Positions 61,601 through 64,000 of a DNA stretch of 64,000 bases are shown here, one piece after another. The notes under the pieces were generated by a model. It saw nothing but the letters and a program-made list of their open reading frames with translations, was not told the DNA's origin and ran no database searches. Every line of letters begins with the position of its first letter. The stretch's first letter is position 1. Source of the DNA: Pseudofabraea citricarpa (lineage: Eukaryota > Ascomycota > Leotiomycetes > Helotiales > Dermateaceae). Both the position numbers and the translations under genes were made by a program. The stretch lies in the NCBI GenBank assembly GCA_029641185.1, contig JAPWGK010000003.1, forward strand, positions 1,426,001-1,490,000, read 5' to 3'.

Positions 61601-64000
61601 ATCCTAAGCAAAGGTTGGCTTTCAAATAGTCTATCAAATAGAACCATGCTAAGCTACTATAGGAAAGTGACAATATTTTCTCTACTGAGGAGTTTTACCA
61701 AAGCTCCGAGTAGAGATGACACAATTGAACTAGGTTTCGTGCCGAATATATATATCCCAGTACCACCAGAAGATCAAGATTCATACGATATACTTGGTTC
61801 GGCAATTGCAGACACATCACTAGACCCAAAACAAACTCAATTCGCCAACTCCCAGCGAAATTCTCTAGTAGAAACACCAACCTCCCTTAAATCAATACGA
61901 TCTTACTTAGCGCTATTCATAGGTTGGGGGAAGGACCCCTTCCACTCACCACTCGTCCTAGCACCGGACACAAATTTGCGTTTGGCAATCCAACAGCGTA
62001 ACAAAGAACGCGCGGGTTTTTTGGATAAGTATCCATTTGTGAATAGGTCATTGTTTGTTTTCGCGCCTCACAACTGCATCCGTCGTTTCTGTCAACGAAT
62101 CGTTGCACCCAGTTCAAACGAACGTTTCCAAGGGATCAATCCTTCAATCCGTGTATATATTTCATTCTGGATACTAATTTTTGTGTCGATTTGTACAATG
62201 GTTATCACCACTTGTATTGCAACGCCACTCTACCAAAAGGAATACTTTGAAAGGCATGGCTTCAACTTTGGCGCTTGGTTTGTCGTTCTAGATATCGTAT
62301 ATCCATTCTTATTTACAATAGAATCAATCATAAAGGTCATTGCCGATGGGTTCTATTTGACACCGAACGCGTATGTTAGAGCACCTTGGGGATTTATTCA
62401 ATGTGTTGTCCTTGTCACGCTTTGGATCAACTTAGTCGCAACACTTCACTATGAAGACTCAGTTCCAAGGGCCTTTGGTGCAATCAAGGCACTGCGTGCA
62501 ATTCGCCTCCTGGAAGCTATAGAGGACTTTGGACCAGCATTGTATTCTACCCTTGTTGGAGGAAAATGGAGACTTATATCTGTGTGTATTTGACAATTCC
62601 TTCCACATTACCACACGGATGCTTCCTAACATTCCATAGGCCATGTTATTCTGCATAGCCTTTATGGTTGCGTTTGCATTATATGCTTTGAACCTCTTTA
62701 CGGGTCAAGTCATGTATTGCAATGATGCCAGCTCCGTAATCATCCGCCTCACCGATTGCGCAGGGGAATTTATCAATGACTCATTTGGATTCGATGTTCT
62801 TTCTCCTCGAGTAGTTGCAAACCCCTATTATAACTTCGATACATTTGGCAACTCACTGTTTACAGTCTTCCCACTTGCATCTCTAGAGAGCTGGGTTGAT
62901 TTGATGTGGGACAGCATGAACATCTCTGGGCCAAACCTCGAACCGAAGCACCTTGCTTCTCAATGGCATGCTATATTCTTCTTGATCTTTAATATCGCAT
63001 GTCTAGTGTTCATTGTGTCACTATTCCAAGCTGTGGTCATAAGAAACTATACTGAGAGCACTGGAGTGGCCTACCTTACGTCAGAGCAAAGGTCCTGGCT
63101 AGAATTAAAAAAGTTAGTTCTTGAGACTTCTGATCTAAGGCAAAATTCAAGTTCACAAAGGTTGGAGAAGAGGAGTAAGTGGAGAAGGTGGTGTTATCAG
63201 CAAAGCTCTGTGGAAACTGCAGGGATATGGTATTGGATTATGTTAACAGCCCTTCTGTTTCACTTAATACTCCTCTCCTCGGGGTTTTATCCTAGCCATA
63301 CTACCTGGGATCGCACAAGAAGTAAGTCGAATCATCGCAACACAAATTCTCGATTAGCAAACATTAACCAACGGATGCAGTCTGTATTTTTCTTGTGTTG
63401 ATCTTTATTTACATCGCTAATATCATCATTCGCATCACCGGTCTGACCTGGAGGGAATTTTCTCGTGGTGCATGGGACATTTATTCCTTATTCTCAATTT
63501 TAGGAACCACAATCACAACGGGTTTCGTCTTCGCAGATTATCACCAAGAACGTCTATCCTCGACAATATCAGCACAAGCCCAAGGTTTATTTCTAGTTTC
63601 AATGGCTTTAACGCTGATTCCGATGCTCAAGCGTCTAGAAAAAACCTTCGAGGCAGCTCTGACCAGTTTCAAATCAATTCTAAAGTTCTTAGTAGCATGG
63701 TTGGTGCTATTTATAATCTTTGCAATTGCTACCACTCAATGCTTCAGTTTAACAAAATTCAACCGAAATGAAAACAGCAATGTCAATTTCAGGGATGTAC
63801 CAAGAGCCTTTGTCCTCCTCTTTCGGATGAGTTTCGGAAAAGGATGGAACAGAATAATGGAAGACTTTGCAACTATGAACCCTCCGAATTGTCTGGATGA
63901 TAGAAGTGCCCGCTTCTTAGATGGCGATTGCGGTAGTTCTGGTTGGGCAAGAGGTTTATTCATAACTTGGAACATCATCAACAAGTATTTGATTATCAAT
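58603..64000 (+). CDS. CCH1-like: Cch1-type four-domain cation channel alpha subunit, 3' truncated by window end
   Basis: Plasma-membrane channel of the fungal Cch1/animal NALCN group, which with Mid1 forms the high-affinity calcium entry system. Exons: 58603-59742, 59802-60240, 60292-60338, 60389-60468, 60519-60682, 60837-61081, 61135-61444, 61496-61613, 61663-62581, 62640-63321 and 63381 onward; all phases fit, giving 1,588 residues so far. The N-terminal ~175 residues are disordered. Domains I-III and the domain IV pore are recognisable (for example LRLLALTNG, AWLTIFQILRIY, EEEKHLLQVRKYL, ALRAIRLLEA, AYLTSEQRSWLELKKL). S4 segments carry few basic residues, as in Cch1. Filter positions read N507 (TTNTFPD), K775 (SGKDWTN), E1237 (SLESWVD) and K1535 (FGKGWNR); relatives usually have Glu in domains II-IV. 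Intron 60683-60836 (154 bp) is long but gives RRFIDISET in frame. It may be the main Cch1 or a diverged paralog. Confidence 0.9.

Overview
The window looks like nuclear DNA of a filamentous ascomycete (Pezizomycotina). The evidence is short phase-consistent introns of about 46-62 bp with GT..AG ends and CTAAC/CTAAT-like branch points, a Zn2Cys6 regulator, a HET-domain gene, a Cch1-type calcium channel, and a very large AT-rich tract that carries the mark of repeat-induced point mutation (RIP). No bacterial operon structure, rRNA, tRNA or CRISPR array was recognised.

Layout. Positions 1-780 have ordinary base composition and hold a decayed coding fragment. Positions about 780-39,530 are a 39 kb tract in which CpA/TpG are nearly absent and TAA/TAG occur in every frame, so no reading frame of useful length survives. 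Inside it, ghosts of at least two plus-strand Ty3/gypsy retrotransposons can still be read (about 1.5-7.2 kb and 11.8-18.4 kb). A 2.2 kb repeat family is present as a direct tandem pair, a distant inverted copy and a 295 bp fragment. Several tandem arrays (33, 47, 54, 62 and 176 bp units) and a pure ATT microsatellite of about 100 bp are also present. The 176 bp array near the right side is accompanied by TCACGTG-type motifs whose CpA steps have survived.

From 39.7 kb rightward the DNA is gene-rich. In order: an amidase-signature enzyme (-), a broken regulator-like gene (+), a Zn2Cys6 transcription factor (+), a nucleoside hydrolase (-) divergent from a 5-formyltetrahydrofolate cyclo-ligase-like protein (+), a PhyH-type Fe(II)/2-oxoglutarate dioxygenase (-) divergent from an MFS sugar-type transporter (+), a small unknown gene (+), a HET-domain pseudogene (-), and a large Cch1-type four-domain cation channel (+) that runs off the right end.

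How they may work together. The block amidase - regulator - nucleoside hydrolase/5-FCL-like - dioxygenase/transporter has the composition of a small catabolic or scavenging gene cluster: a regulator, a transporter, a glycosidic-bond hydrolase, an amide hydrolase and an oxygenase. This is an inference from gene neighbourhood only. The HET gene is cut by four in-frame stops, each explicable by one CpA-to-TpA change, so RIP-like damage may have leaked outside the AT-rich tract. The Cch1-type channel carries lysines at two of the four selectivity-filter positions, which is the most functionally provocative observation in the window.
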